Shown here: piece after piece, positions 1 through 8,441 of the stretch
How the letters are laid out: each line of letters begins with the position of its first letter
Numbering within the stretch: the stretch's first letter is position 1
Assembly: GCF_014174495.1 (NCBI RefSeq)
Contig: NZ_JACJHR010000007.1
Span: 62,001 to 126,000, forward strand
Origin: Amycolatopsis echigonensis
GTDB lineage: Bacteria > Actinomycetota > Actinomycetes > Mycobacteriales > Pseudonocardiaceae
DNA: 64,000 nt
Reading direction: 5' to 3'
Program-made: the position numbers and the translations under genes
Notes under the pieces: model-generated
What the model was told of the DNA's origin: nothing
The model's database searches: none
The model's input: the letters and a program-made list of their open reading frames with translations, nothing else

Positions 1-692
1 GAGAGCATCGCGCCCCAGTCGGTGTCGGGCGCGGGCACGCCGAGACCGAGGAAGCTGACGTACGCCACGAGCAGGATCGCGTCGGCGATCTGGAAAGTCG
101 CGTTCACCACCACGGTGCCGATCGCATTGGGAATGATGTGCCGGAACACCACGCGCGTGCGGCTCGCGCCGAGCACGGTGATCGCGCGGATGTAGTCGCG
201 CTCGCGCAGGCTCACCGTTTCCGCGCGCATCAGCCGCGCGGGCACCAGCCACGACACCGCGCCGATCAGCAGTGCCAGCACGCCGACGTTCGGCGTCACC
301 AGCGTCGCGGCCACCAACAGCAGGAACAGCGCCGGGATCGCGACGCCGGTGTCGACGATCCGCATCAGCACGGTGTCCAGCCAGCCGCCGGTGTACCCGG
401 CGACCGCGCCCCAGACCGCGCCGATCGCGGTGGCGATCAGCCCGGCGAGCACGCCGATGATCAGCGACGTCCGCCCGGCGACCATGAGCCTGCCGAGCAC
501 GTCGTAGCCGAGGTCGTCGGTGCCGAGCGGATGCCCTCCGCCAGGTCCGAGCCGCGCCGAGGCGAGGTCGGTGTGGGACTGGTCGGTGCCGTACAGCAGC
601 GGCCCGAGGAAACAGAACGCCACGACGAGCAGCAGCAGGATCGCGCCCGCCACGGCGGATTTGCGGGCGACCAGCCGCGAAAGGACAGTCAC
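1..692 (-). CDS. Peptide ABC transporter permease, DppC/OppC type (3' end outside window)
   Basis: This is the second inner-membrane permease of a peptide/nickel-type ABC importer. Translated from the GTG at 692 it starts VTVLSRLVARKSAV, then a hydrophobic segment, a periplasmic stretch with the family signature HPLGTDDLGYDVLGRL, and several more membrane helices. The permease EAA-type loop (LRERDYIRAITVLGASRTRVVF) is present near the window edge. The GTG overlaps the stop of the upstream permease (GTGA), so the two are translationally coupled. The C-terminus and presumably the ATPase genes lie to the left of the window. Confidence 0.93.
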   Translation of the reverse strand, partial: MTVLSRLVARKSAVAGAILLLLVVAFCFLGPLLYGTDQSHTDLASARLGPGGGHPLGTDDLGYDVLGRLMVAGRTSLIIGVLAGLIATAIGAVWGAVAGYTGGWLDTVLMRIVDTGVAIPALFLLLVAATLVTPNVGVLALLIGAVSWLVPARLMRAETVSLRERDYIRAITVLGASRTRVVFRHIIPNAIGTVVVNATFQIADAILLVAYVSFLGLGVPAPDTDWGAML

Positions 693-1648
693 GACCGCGC
701 TCCCTTCACCCGGACCCGCGGGTCGATCGCCAGCTGGACCAGGTCCGCGAGCAGGGAGCCGAGCACGGTCGCCACGGCGATCACGAGCACGACGCCCAGC
801 AGCACCGGGAAATCGGCGGTGCGGGTCGCGGTCCAGAACAGCAGGCCGATGCCGGGGTAGTTGAACATCGATTCGACGACCAGCGAACCGCCGAAGACCA
901 CCGGCACGTAGTAGCCGAGCATGGAGACCACCGAGGTCAGCGAGTTCGGCCAGACGTGCTGCCAGATGATCGTGCGCTCCGGCGTTCCCTTGGCCCGCGC
1001 GGTGCGCACGAAGTCCTCGGACAGACTGTCCAGAGTGGACGCTCGCATGTACCGGCTGAACGCGGCGAGCGCGGCTCCGGTCCCGGCGAGCACGGGCAGT
1101 ACCAGCGCACCCGGTTGGGACAGCAGTTCGCCGATCGTTTCGCCCTGCGCGGCTTGCGCCGGGAACCACGGCAGGACCTGCGCGAACAGGATGATCAGCA
1201 CCAGCGAAAGGAAGAACACCGGCGTCGCGTAGAGCACGAACGTGATCGCGGTGGTGAGCACGTCCGCGGTACGGCCGCGGCGGACCGCCTGCCATACGCC
1301 GAGCGGCAGCGCGACGAGGATCGCGAGCGCGGTGGACACCACGGTGAGCAGCAAGGTTTTCGGCATCCGCTCGGCCAGCAGCGTGCTCACCGGCGAGTTC
1401 TGCGTGTAAGACTCGCCGAGGTCCCCGCGGACCAGCCGCAGCAGGTAGTCCCAGTACTGCACCGGCAGCGGCTGGTCGAAGCCTTGCGCGTGGTTGAACG
1501 CGGCGATCTGCGCCTCGGTGGCCTTCACCCCGAGCACGCCGCGGGCCGGACCGCCGGGCAGCAAATGCAGCAGCACGAACGTCACCACGGTGACCAGCAG
1601 CACGACCACCACGGCCAGCACGAGCCGGCGGAGGATGTAGCGCGTCAT
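689..1648 (-). CDS. Peptide ABC transporter permease, DppB/OppB type
   Basis: Inner-membrane permease of 319 residues, a normal length for the family. It has an N-terminal helix after MTRYILRRL, the conserved NxPVSTLLAERMPKT-like periplasmic region, and the cytoplasmic coupling loop around residues 205-235 (ARAKGTPERTIIWQHVWPN). The ATG lies 4 nt after the stop of the substrate-binding protein with GAGG just upstream, and the 3' end overlaps the next permease. It therefore sits inside a binding protein-permease-permease operon reading leftward. Substrate is inferred only at family level (oligopeptide or dipeptide). Confidence 0.95.
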   Translation of the reverse strand: MTRYILRRLVLAVVVVLLVTVVTFVLLHLLPGGPARGVLGVKATEAQIAAFNHAQGFDQPLPVQYWDYLLRLVRGDLGESYTQNSPVSTLLAERMPKTLLLTVVSTALAILVALPLGVWQAVRRGRTADVLTTAITFVLYATPVFFLSLVLIILFAQVLPWFPAQAAQGETIGELLSQPGALVLPVLAGTGAALAAFSRYMRASTLDSLSEDFVRTARAKGTPERTIIWQHVWPNSLTSVVSMLGYYVPVVFGGSLVVESMFNYPGIGLLFWTATRTADFPVLLGVVLVIAVATVLGSLLADLVQLAIDPRVRVKGARS

Positions 1649-1652
1649 GTCC

Positions 1653-3449
1653 TCACCTCGTCCAGAACCAGCGTTGCGGCAGCAGCCCGGCCATCGGATC
1701 CTGGGTCACGCCGTGCAACGCGGTGTCGATCGCCGACACCTGATACGGCGGATTCGGCAGCCACAGCACCGGAAGCCGCTCGGCCAGATATGCGCTGTAC
1801 TCGAGCATCGCCCGGTCGTCCGAGGCCAGGTTGGTGGCCGCGATCAGCTTGTCCGCGTTCGGATCGGTGTAGCCGCCGAAGTTCGTGCCCGCGCCGGTCG
1901 CGAACAGGTCCTCGCCACTGGGGTTCGCCGAGAAGTACCAGCTGCCTTGCGTGCCGAAGTACGACAGCTGCCAGCTGCACGAAGGGTCCTTCGGTTCGCA
2001 CGTGGTTCCGTTGGCCAGCACGGTGTTCAGCGGCTGTGCGTTGATCTTCATCTCGATGCCGATCTTCGACAGCTCCGAGCGCAGTTCCTGCATGGTGCCG
2101 TCGGTCTCGTCGGAACCGGATTCGGTCAGCATGGTCAGCGACAGGCGGGTGCCCTCGGCGATGCCCTCGCCGCATTTCGCCGGGGCCGCGCAGAGGAGCA
2201 CGCCGTCGGAGCCGGGCTTCCAGCCGTGGTCGGCGAGCAGTTGCCGCGACTTGCTCAGGTCGAACGGATACGGATTGGTCTTCTGCTTGGGCGACAGGTA
2301 CTTCGTGTCGTTGTCCTGCGGGACCGGGCCGTAGCCGACCCGCGCGGCGCCGCGCCAGATTACCGACGTGATCGCGTCCTGGTCGACGGCGTGCTGGAGC
2401 GCCTGTCGCACGTACAGCTGGGAGAACACCTTGCCCAGCTGGGGATTGTTGAAGTTGTACGGCGAGTACGTGATGGACCAGCCGTTCCACGGTTCGACCC
2501 GGTAGCCCTGCGCCTCCAGTTTCGAGCGCTGGCCGAGGTTCGACGTCGGCACGTAGCCGTAGTCGACGCCGCCCGCCCGCAGCACGTTGTACTCCGCCGA
2601 CGAACTGGTGAAGGTCAGGAACCGGACGGTGTCGAGCTTCGCCGGGTCCGGGCCGGTGTACTTCGGGTTCTTCCGCAGCGTCACCTCGCCGGAGGTGGTG
2701 AACCCGGCCAGGGTGAACGGCCCGTTCACGACCTTCCACAGTGGATTCGTCGCGTAGGTCCCGAGCTGTTTGCCTTGGCTGACCAGGAAATCGAAGACCT
2801 GCTTCGCGCCGTCCGGGGTGCGGTCGTGATCGCCGACCGGACCCGCGGCGCTCGTGCGGTCCCACGCGTGCGGCATGGGGACGATCAGGCTGAGCTGGTT
2901 GGCGGTGAACCAGTCGGGGTTGTACGCCTTGTCCAGGGTGAACGTGAAGGTGCGGTCGTCCACGGCGTGAAACCCGGTGATGCTGTCCGGGATCAGGCCC
3001 TTTGAATACTTGCCCCAGTTGTCCTTGCCCGCACGGGCGAGATTGAGCCAGAACTCGACGTCCCGGCTGGTCAGCGGCTCGCCGGTGGACCAGGTCAGCG
3101 GCTTGAGCGTGATCGTCACGGTCTTGCCGTCGGGGGAGTAGCGCGGCACGTTGGCGGCGCTCGCGGCGTCGTCGAGCGTGACCGTGCCGGAACTGCCGTC
3201 ATAGCTGTACAGCGGCACGTACATGGTCGACCGGATCATGGCGTTGTACGACCCGCCGTAGCCGGGGATCGAGAACGGCATGATCCAGTTCGGCGTCGCC
3301 GACGGCGGCATCGCGAACCGCACGGTCCCGCCGGTTTTCGGGGAGCCGGAACCACCGCCGTGCGGTTCTCGGCTCGCCGCGCAGCCGGACAGCGCCAGCG
3401 CGGCGGCGAGCGTGACCCCGAGCGCGGCGCGCCACGGGCGTCGAGCCAT
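1653..3449 (-). CDS. Peptide-binding lipoprotein of ABC importer (SBP family 5)
   Basis: Extracellular solute-binding protein of 598 residues that would deliver peptides to the two permeases downstream. The ATG at 3449 is chosen over the ATG at 3455 because GGAAG lies 8 nt upstream of it. The N-terminus MARRPWRAALGVTLAAALA is a lipoprotein signal with lipobox L20-S-G-C23. The body shows family 5 features, including an SPDGKTVTITLKPLTWSTGEPLTS-like region (the conserved W.DG.P.TS.D motif) and VRQALQHAVDQDAI. The gene is first in the leftward operon and faces the ROK regulator gene across about 150 bp. Confidence 0.95.
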   Translation of the reverse strand: MARRPWRAALGVTLAAALALSGCAASREPHGGGSGSPKTGGTVRFAMPPSATPNWIMPFSIPGYGGSYNAMIRSTMYVPLYSYDGSSGTVTLDDAASAANVPRYSPDGKTVTITLKPLTWSTGEPLTSRDVEFWLNLARAGKDNWGKYSKGLIPDSITGFHAVDDRTFTFTLDKAYNPDWFTANQLSLIVPMPHAWDRTSAAGPVGDHDRTPDGAKQVFDFLVSQGKQLGTYATNPLWKVVNGPFTLAGFTTSGEVTLRKNPKYTGPDPAKLDTVRFLTFTSSSAEYNVLRAGGVDYGYVPTSNLGQRSKLEAQGYRVEPWNGWSITYSPYNFNNPQLGKVFSQLYVRQALQHAVDQDAITSVIWRGAARVGYGPVPQDNDTKYLSPKQKTNPYPFDLSKSRQLLADHGWKPGSDGVLLCAAPAKCGEGIAEGTRLSLTMLTESGSDETDGTMQELRSELSKIGIEMKINAQPLNTVLANGTTCEPKDPSCSWQLSYFGTQGSWYFSANPSGEDLFATGAGTNFGGYTDPNADKLIAATNLASDDRAMLEYSAYLAERLPVLWLPNPPYQVSAIDTALHGVTQDPMAGLLPQRWFWTR

Positions 3450-3599
3450 TCGCATCACTTCCAACAACTCTGATGAAAGACCGTTGCCAGGTGGTATGCC
3501 GTGCCCTGGCTGTCGGGTAATCTTGCATGAGATACGGGAATTGCCAAGAGTCTCATTAAACGGTTTAGTTACATCAGTTTTGATGAAAGAGGTGACGCG
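3450..3599. promoter_or_regulatory. Divergent control region between peptide importer and ROK-mlrC operon
   Basis: This 150-bp gap has lower GC than its neighbours and several symmetric elements. ATGAGA at 3527-3532 is matched by TCTCAT at 3551-3556. TAAACGGTTTA at about 3558 is a perfect odd palindrome. CATCA followed 5 nt later by TGATG lies close to the regulator start. TGATGAAAGA occurs twice, at 3471 and 3581. These are plausible operators for the ROK repressor controlling both directions; no site is proven. Confidence 0.5.
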
Positions 3600-4745
3600 G
3601 TGGATCCGGCCGGACCGCTGCGGCTGTTGTGGCTGGTCGCGCACGGCCACGCGACGTCGCGCATGGACCTGGCGCGAGCGCTCGGGCTGCCGCAATCGAC
3701 GGTGTCCGTGCGCACGCAGGCGCTGATGTCGGCCGGGGTGCTGAGCGAATCCGGCGAAGGCCGGTCCGCGGGCGGGCGGCGGCCGAAGCTGCTGTCGGTC
3801 AACGCGGAGTTCGGCCACGTCTGGGCCGCCGACGTCGGCTCCCGGCACGTGCGGATCGGCGCGCTCGACATCGCGGGCAACCTGCTGCAGGTGCACGAAC
3901 GACCGCTGGACATCAGCCAGGAGCCGCGCGAACTGGTCGCAGGGCTCGCGGCCGTGGTGCGCGACGTGATGGCGGGCGCGGACTGTCCGGGTCGCACGCT
4001 CGGTCTCGGTGTCGCTTTCCCCGGTCCGGTGGACATCGGCGCGGGCACCATCACGCTGCCGTCGCGGATGCCCGGCTGGCGCGGCTTCGCGGTGCGGGAA
4101 GCGCTGGCGGAGCACTTCGAGCTGCCGGTGGTCGTCGACAACGACGCGAACATGCTGGCGTTGGGCGAATCCGTGGCCGGCGCGCCCGGCCGGACGTTGC
4201 TGGTGGTGAAGGCCGGCACCGGGATCGGGTCGGGAATCGTGCTGGGCGGCGAGCTTTACCGCGGCCGCGCCGGGGTCGCGGGCGACATCAGCCACGTGCG
4301 CGTGCCCGCGGCCGAGGACCAGCCGTGCACCTGCGGGAACCGCGGCTGCCTGGAAGTGGTGGCCAGCGGTGCCGCGCTCGTCGAACAGTTGCGGGCGCAG
4401 GGATTGAAGCTGGAAACCACCGCGCAGGTGATGGCCACCGCCGAGGACGGACACCCCGAGGCGACCACGGCCGTGCGGCGCGCCGGGCTGCGGCTCGGCG
4501 AGGTGCTGGCCACGGTGGTGAACTTCAGCAACCCGGACGAGGTGCTGCTCGGCGGCGCGCTGTCCGGTTCGGAAGCGTTCGTCGCGGCGGTGCGCGGTGC
4601 GCTGTACGAACGGTGTCTTCCGTTGGCTACCAGGGAACTGCGGATCGACCGGGTGCGGTTCGGTGCGGACGCGGGACTGTACGGCGCGGGCGCGCTCGCG
4701 CTGGACGCGGTGTTCGAGCAAGCGATCAAACGGAGTGGACGATGA
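3600..4745 (+). CDS. ROK family transcriptional regulator
   Basis: Sugar-kinase-fold regulator of 381 residues. An N-terminal winged helix-turn-helix (about residues 5-60, DLARALGLPQSTVSVRTQAL) is followed by a ROK domain with a VVDNDANMLALGE segment and the zinc-site signature PCTCGNRGCLE. The GTG at 3600 is preceded by AAAGAGG at suitable spacing. The stop overlaps the next start as ATGA, so it is co-translated with the M81 peptidase-like gene. It faces the peptide importer operon, so local control of both is the simplest reading. The effector cannot be told from the sequence. Confidence 0.93.
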   Translation: MDPAGPLRLLWLVAHGHATSRMDLARALGLPQSTVSVRTQALMSAGVLSESGEGRSAGGRRPKLLSVNAEFGHVWAADVGSRHVRIGALDIAGNLLQVHERPLDISQEPRELVAGLAAVVRDVMAGADCPGRTLGLGVAFPGPVDIGAGTITLPSRMPGWRGFAVREALAEHFELPVVVDNDANMLALGESVAGAPGRTLLVVKAGTGIGSGIVLGGELYRGRAGVAGDISHVRVPAAEDQPCTCGNRGCLEVVASGAALVEQLRAQGLKLETTAQVMATAEDGHPEATTAVRRAGLRLGEVLATVVNFSNPDEVLLGGALSGSEAFVAAVRGALYERCLPLATRELRIDRVRFGADAGLYGAGALALDAVFEQAIKRSGR

Positions 4746-6196
4746 AGAAACTGCGGGTCGGGATCACCGGAATCGCCATCGAATCGAGTACCTTCTCGCC
4801 GCATCGATCCACTGTGGACGACTTCCGGGTGCTGCGGGGGAACGATGTGCTGGCCCGCTACGACTTTCTCGATGCCGGCTGGGCTGCCGAGGTGGAATGG
4901 GTGCCGCTGGTCGACGCTCGTTCTCTTCCCGGCGGCGCGGTCACCGAGGAGGCTTATGCCGAGCTGTCCGGGGAGATCCTGGACCGGTTGCGTTCGGCGG
5001 GTGAACTGGACGGGCTGTTCTTCGACATCCACGGTGCGATGAGTGTCGTCGGACGGTCCGATGCGGAGGCTTCGCTCGCGCGGGAGATCCGTTCCATTGT
5101 CGGCCCGGACGTACTGGTTTCCGCGTCGATGGACTTGCACGGCAACGTTTCGCGGGAATTGGTCACCGCACTGGATCTGATCACCTGCTATCGGATGGCC
5201 CCGCACGAGGACGCGTGGGAGACCCGCGAGCGTGCGGCGCGGAACCTGGTGTCGCGGCTGCGGTCCGGCGGTCGGCCGAAGAAGGCTTGGGTCCAGGTTC
5301 CGGTGCTGTTGCCGGGGGAGAAGACCAGCACCCGGCTCGAACCGGCGAAAAGCATTTACGCGGCAGTGGAGTCTGTCGAAGCGCTGGACGGCGTCCTGGA
5401 CGCGGCGATCTGGGTCGGCTACGCGTGGGCGGACGAACCGCGCTGCCAGGCCGCGGTCGTCGTGATGGGCGACGACGTTCCGTTGCTCGCCAAGGAAGCG
5501 GAGCGTCTCGCACAGTCCTATTGGGACGCTCGGCACGACTTCGCTTTCGTCGCCCCGACCGGGACCTTGCCGGAATGCCTCGCGCAGGCGGTCGCGTCGG
5601 ACGCGCGGCCGTTCTTCATCAGCGATTCCGGCGACAACCCGACCGCCGGTGGTGCCGGGGACACGTCGTGGAGCCTCGACGTCCTGCTGAACACTCCGGC
5701 CATTGTGGACTCATCGCTGACCACTGTGTACGCGGCCATTGTGGATCCCGAAGCCGTCGCGACGGCGGTGGCGGCTGGCGTGGGTGGGACGATTTCGGTG
5801 GAGCTGGGCGGAAAAGTCGACTCCGGCCCGCACGGTCCGGTCGCGCTCACCGCGCAGGTGGCCGCGATCGACGCCGACGACCCGGTCGCCGGAACCGCGG
5901 TGGTGTTGGCCGTCGGCGGGCTGCGGGTGATCGTCACCGCGCGCCGCAAGCCGTACCACCTCGAATCCGACTTCCACGCGCTCGGCTTGCGCCCGCGCGA
6001 GGCGGACGTGGTGATCGTGAAGATCGGCTACCTCGAACCGGAGCTGTACGACATGGCGGCGGACTGGCTGCTGGCCCTCACACCCGGCGGCGTCGACCAG
6101 GACCTGCTCCGGCTGGGCCACTCCGGCATTGTCCGGCCGATGTTCCCCTTCGACGCCGACATGGCGGCTCCCTCGCTCACTCCCGAGGTCTTCTGA
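4742..6196 (+). CDS. M81 family metallopeptidase-like protein (MlrC-like)
   Basis: A 484-residue protein of the MlrC/DUF1485 family, named after the last enzyme of microcystin linear-peptide breakdown; most members have unknown substrates. Conserved family blocks are visible: GITGIAIESSTFSP at the N-terminus, LFFDIHGAM, SMDLHGNVS, YRMAPHEDAWETRERA and SDSGDNPTAGGAGDTS; the Asp/His residues are likely metal ligands. It overlaps the ROK gene by ATGA. Its position opposite a peptide importer suggests import and hydrolysis of a small or modified peptide; this is inference. The gene looks intact. Confidence 0.92.
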   Translation: MKKLRVGITGIAIESSTFSPHRSTVDDFRVLRGNDVLARYDFLDAGWAAEVEWVPLVDARSLPGGAVTEEAYAELSGEILDRLRSAGELDGLFFDIHGAMSVVGRSDAEASLAREIRSIVGPDVLVSASMDLHGNVSRELVTALDLITCYRMAPHEDAWETRERAARNLVSRLRSGGRPKKAWVQVPVLLPGEKTSTRLEPAKSIYAAVESVEALDGVLDAAIWVGYAWADEPRCQAAVVVMGDDVPLLAKEAERLAQSYWDARHDFAFVAPTGTLPECLAQAVASDARPFFISDSGDNPTAGGAGDTSWSLDVLLNTPAIVDSSLTTVYAAIVDPEAVATAVAAGVGGTISVELGGKVDSGPHGPVALTAQVAAIDADDPVAGTAVVLAVGGLRVIVTARRKPYHLESDFHALGLRPREADVVIVKIGYLEPELYDMAADWLLALTPGGVDQDLLRLGHSGIVRPMFPFDADMAAPSLTPEVF

Positions 6197-6269
6197 ACAC
6201 ACTGAGTAGTCAGCGCCGAGGCGGTCGGTAGTTCGCCTCAGCGCTGACCCGCGCCCGTACCTGCGGGGG

Positions 6270-6305
6270 TTGACAGGCAGGCATTTGCCTGCCTTACTGT
6301 AAGTG
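6270..6305 (+). promoter_or_regulatory. Promoter with embedded palindromic operator, probably leaderless start
   Basis: TTGACA (6270-6275) is followed by GGCAGGCATTTGCCTGCC (6276-6293), a perfect palindrome with 8-bp arms (9 counting flanking A/T), then TACTGT (6295-6300) as the -10. The operator fills the spacer exactly, as for ArsR-type steric repressors. Transcription would begin at or within a few bases of the GTG at 6305, giving a leaderless mRNA. The layout implies autoregulation by the ArsR domain encoded immediately downstream. Confidence 0.8.
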
Positions 6306-7069
6306 TGCAACCTGACCTGGACAAAGTGTTCAAGGCGCTGGCGGATCCGACCCGCCGGTACCTGCTCGACCAGCTGCGCGAGGACAACGGGCAGACGCTG
6401 GGCGAGCTGTGCCGCCGGCTGGAGATGACGCGGCAGTCCGCGACCCAGCACCTCGCCGTGCTGGAGGCGGCGAATCTGGTGAGCAGCGTGCGCCGCGGCC
6501 GGGAAAAGCTGCACTACCTCAATCCGGTGCCGCTGCACGAGATGCAGGAGCGGTGGGTGAACCGGTTCGAGCAGCCGCGGCTGCGGATGCTCAGTGCCGT
6601 CAAACGTCGAGCAGAGGAAGCCATGAAGCCGAGTTTTGTGTACGTGACCTACATTCAGAGCACGCCCGAGCAGGTGTGGAAGGCGCTCACCGACCCCGAG
6701 GTGACCGCGCAGTATTGGGGCCACCGCAACGAATCCGACTACAAGCCGGGATCGCGGTGGGCGCACGTGCGGGCCGACGGGTCCGGGATCGCCGACATCG
6801 AGGGGGAGGTCGTCGAATCGGTTCCGCCGAAGCGCCTGGTCACCACCTGGTTCGACCCGAACGGCCCGGAGGACCAGGAACCGTCCCGCGCGACGTTCGA
6901 CATCGAACAGCACGAGGGCATCGTCCGGCTGACCGTGACGCACGAGGACCTGCCGGACGAGAAGGCGCACCAGGACGTGTCCGGCGGCTGGGCGGCGGTG
7001 CTGTCGAACCTGAAGTCGCTGCTGGAGACCGGGCACGTGCTGCCGCAGGCTCCGTGGGAGATGCCGTGA
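6305..7069 (+). CDS. ArsR-type HTH fused to SRPBCC (AHSA1-like) domain
   Basis: A 254-residue fusion. Residues 1-95 form an ArsR winged helix (KALADPTRRYLLDQLREDNG, recognition region MTRQSATQHLAVLEAANLV). Residues about 103-250 form an SRPBCC/AHSA1 ligand-binding domain (SFVYVTYIQSTPEQVWKALT, AQYWGH). These halves are often separate neighbouring genes; here there is one reading frame without a stop. The SRPBCC half may be an effector-binding pocket, making the protein a one-component sensor; the ligand is unknown. No metal-binding cysteine motif is seen in the ArsR half. Start GTG at 6305 is set by the -10 position; no Shine-Dalgarno is present. Confidence 0.9.
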   Translation: MQPDLDKVFKALADPTRRYLLDQLREDNGQTLGELCRRLEMTRQSATQHLAVLEAANLVSSVRRGREKLHYLNPVPLHEMQERWVNRFEQPRLRMLSAVKRRAEEAMKPSFVYVTYIQSTPEQVWKALTDPEVTAQYWGHRNESDYKPGSRWAHVRADGSGIADIEGEVVESVPPKRLVTTWFDPNGPEDQEPSRATFDIEQHEGIVRLTVTHEDLPDEKAHQDVSGGWAAVLSNLKSLLETGHVLPQAPWEMP

Positions 7070-7077
7070 CCGCCGCG

Positions 7078-7102
7078 GGCCGCCGGGAATAGACCGGCGG
7101 CC
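7078..7102 (+). terminator. Stem-loop terminator after arsR-SRPBCC gene
   Basis: GGCCGCCGG (7078-7086) pairs perfectly with CCGGCGGCC (7094-7102) over a 7-nt loop, 9 nt after the stop, followed by a moderately T-rich stretch. The rest of the 303-bp gap to 7372 holds only the rho promoter and leader. Confidence 0.55.
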
Positions 7103-7166
7103 GGCGTTGTTGGGGTCTTGTGAGTGCCGGTGGTCACCGGGCAGCCGCTCGCAAGGCCCCTTTCGC

Positions 7167-7372
7167 TTGTGCGGCCGGATCCGATGCGCTACTCTCACCG
7201 CATACCCTAGGAAGTCGGCCCCGCCGCCCCGGGGTTCCGCCCTCTCCGTCAGCGTGAGTCCACGCGACGAGAATGGGCATCTTTCCCGAAGCCCGTCGCC
7301 TGACCCGCTTCGCCTCTCTGGCGGTCCGCGTTTCCGCGTCGACTGTCTCTGCCGCTCAAGGAGCCACAAACC
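7167..7372 (+). promoter_or_regulatory. Putative promoter and about 170-nt leader of the rho gene
   Basis: TTGTGC (7167-7172), a 17-bp spacer and TACTCT (7190-7195) form a reasonable housekeeping promoter. The leader then runs about 170 nt to AAGGAG at 7357 and the ATG at 7373. Long leaders are known for rho genes, whose product regulates its own mRNA. I see no strong hairpin in it. Confidence 0.4.
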
Positions 7373-8440
7373 ATGACACAGCAAGGAATTCTCGACATCC
7401 ACGGCAAGACCGCCGCGCTGGGCTACGCCCCCGGCGGCCCGTCCGTGCCGCTGCAGCTGATCCGCAAGCACGGCCTGCGCCGCGGCGACGAACTCGTCCT
7501 CGACGACGGCGAACTCGTCTCGGTCAACGGCCGCCCGCCCGGAGAAAAGCGTCCCGATTTCGACAACCTCACTCCGATTCACCCGAACCAGCGGCTGGTT
7601 CTCGAAACCAGCCGGCACCAGCTCACCACGCGCGTCCTCGATCTCGTGGCACCGCTGGGCAAAGGCCAGCGCGCACTGATCGTCGCCCCGCCGCGGACCG
7701 GCAAAACCACTGTGCTGCAAGCGATCGCGCAAGCGGTGGCGGTCAACCATCCGGAGGCGCACCTCATGGTGCTGCTCGCCGACGAACGTCCCGAAGAAGT
7801 CACGGACATGAGCCGCTCGGTGCACGGCGAGGTCGTCGCGTCCACTTTCGACCGCAAACCCGCCGAACACACCGCCGTCGCGGAACTAGCCTTGGAACGC
7901 GCGAAACGCCTGGTCGAAACCGGCCGTGATGTCGTGCTGCTGCTGGATTCCCTGACCCGCCTGGGCCGCGCGTACAACCTCGCCGCCCGCCCCTCCGGTC
8001 GAATCCTGTCCGGCGGGGTCGACGCCAGCGCCCTGCACCCGATGAAGAAAATCCTCGGCGCGGCAAGGAACATCGAAGGCGGCGGCTCGCTCACCATCAT
8101 CGCCACCGCGCTGGTAGGCACGGGTTCACTGGCCGACACGGTGTTCTTCGAGGAACTGAAAAGCACCGGCAACTCGGAACTCCGCCTCGACCGGATGCTC
8201 GCCGACCATCGCGTGTTCCCCGCGGTAGATTTCTTCGGCTCCGGCACCCGCCGCGACGAGCTGATCGTCCCGCCGCAGGAACTCGCCGTCATGAACGAGG
8301 TCCGCCGCGCACTGTCCACCCAGGACCCGAAACGAGCCGCGGAACAATTCCTGGACCAGGTCCGCACGACAAAGTCGAACGCGGAATTCATCGCGCGGGT
8401 AACCGCTTCGCTGACCGTTCCGTCCATGGCGGCTGCCTGA
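7373..8440 (+). CDS. rho: Transcription termination factor Rho, short paralogue
   Basis: Hexameric RNA helicase of 355 residues. The ATPase core is complete: Walker A APPRTGKTT with Lys111, LADERPEEVTDM, HGEVVASTFDRK, LLLDSLTRLGRAYN (Walker B), the GGVDASALHPMKKILGAARN loop, and IIATALVGTGS. Residues contacted by bicyclomycin in E. coli Rho (Arg in DERPEE, Asp-Ser in LLDS) are kept. The P-loop lysine is 73 residues closer to the N-terminus than in E. coli, so the N-terminal helical domain and the aromatic part of the cold-shock-like primary RNA site are missing or rudimentary. Actinomycetes normally have a much longer main Rho, so this is probably a second copy. AAGGAG lies 9 nt upstream of ATG. 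Confidence 0.93.
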   Translation: MTQQGILDIHGKTAALGYAPGGPSVPLQLIRKHGLRRGDELVLDDGELVSVNGRPPGEKRPDFDNLTPIHPNQRLVLETSRHQLTTRVLDLVAPLGKGQRALIVAPPRTGKTTVLQAIAQAVAVNHPEAHLMVLLADERPEEVTDMSRSVHGEVVASTFDRKPAEHTAVAELALERAKRLVETGRDVVLLLDSLTRLGRAYNLAARPSGRILSGGVDASALHPMKKILGAARNIEGGGSLTIIATALVGTGSLADTVFFEELKSTGNSELRLDRMLADHRVFPAVDFFGSGTRRDELIVPPQELAVMNEVRRALSTQDPKRAAEQFLDQVRTTKSNAEFIARVTASLTVPSMAAA

Positions 8441-8441
8441 A

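Noticed and set aside
3480-4721. Long minus-strand open frame continuous with the peptide-binding protein
   Set aside because: It lies opposite the ROK gene, is Arg/His/Pro-rich, and the lipoprotein signal at 3449 marks the true start; it is a high-GC shadow frame.
7107-7376. 89-residue leader-region frame before rho
   Set aside because: It overlaps the rho promoter and start, shows no ribosome-binding site and is Ser/Arg/Pro-rich; a leader peptide is possible but unsupported.
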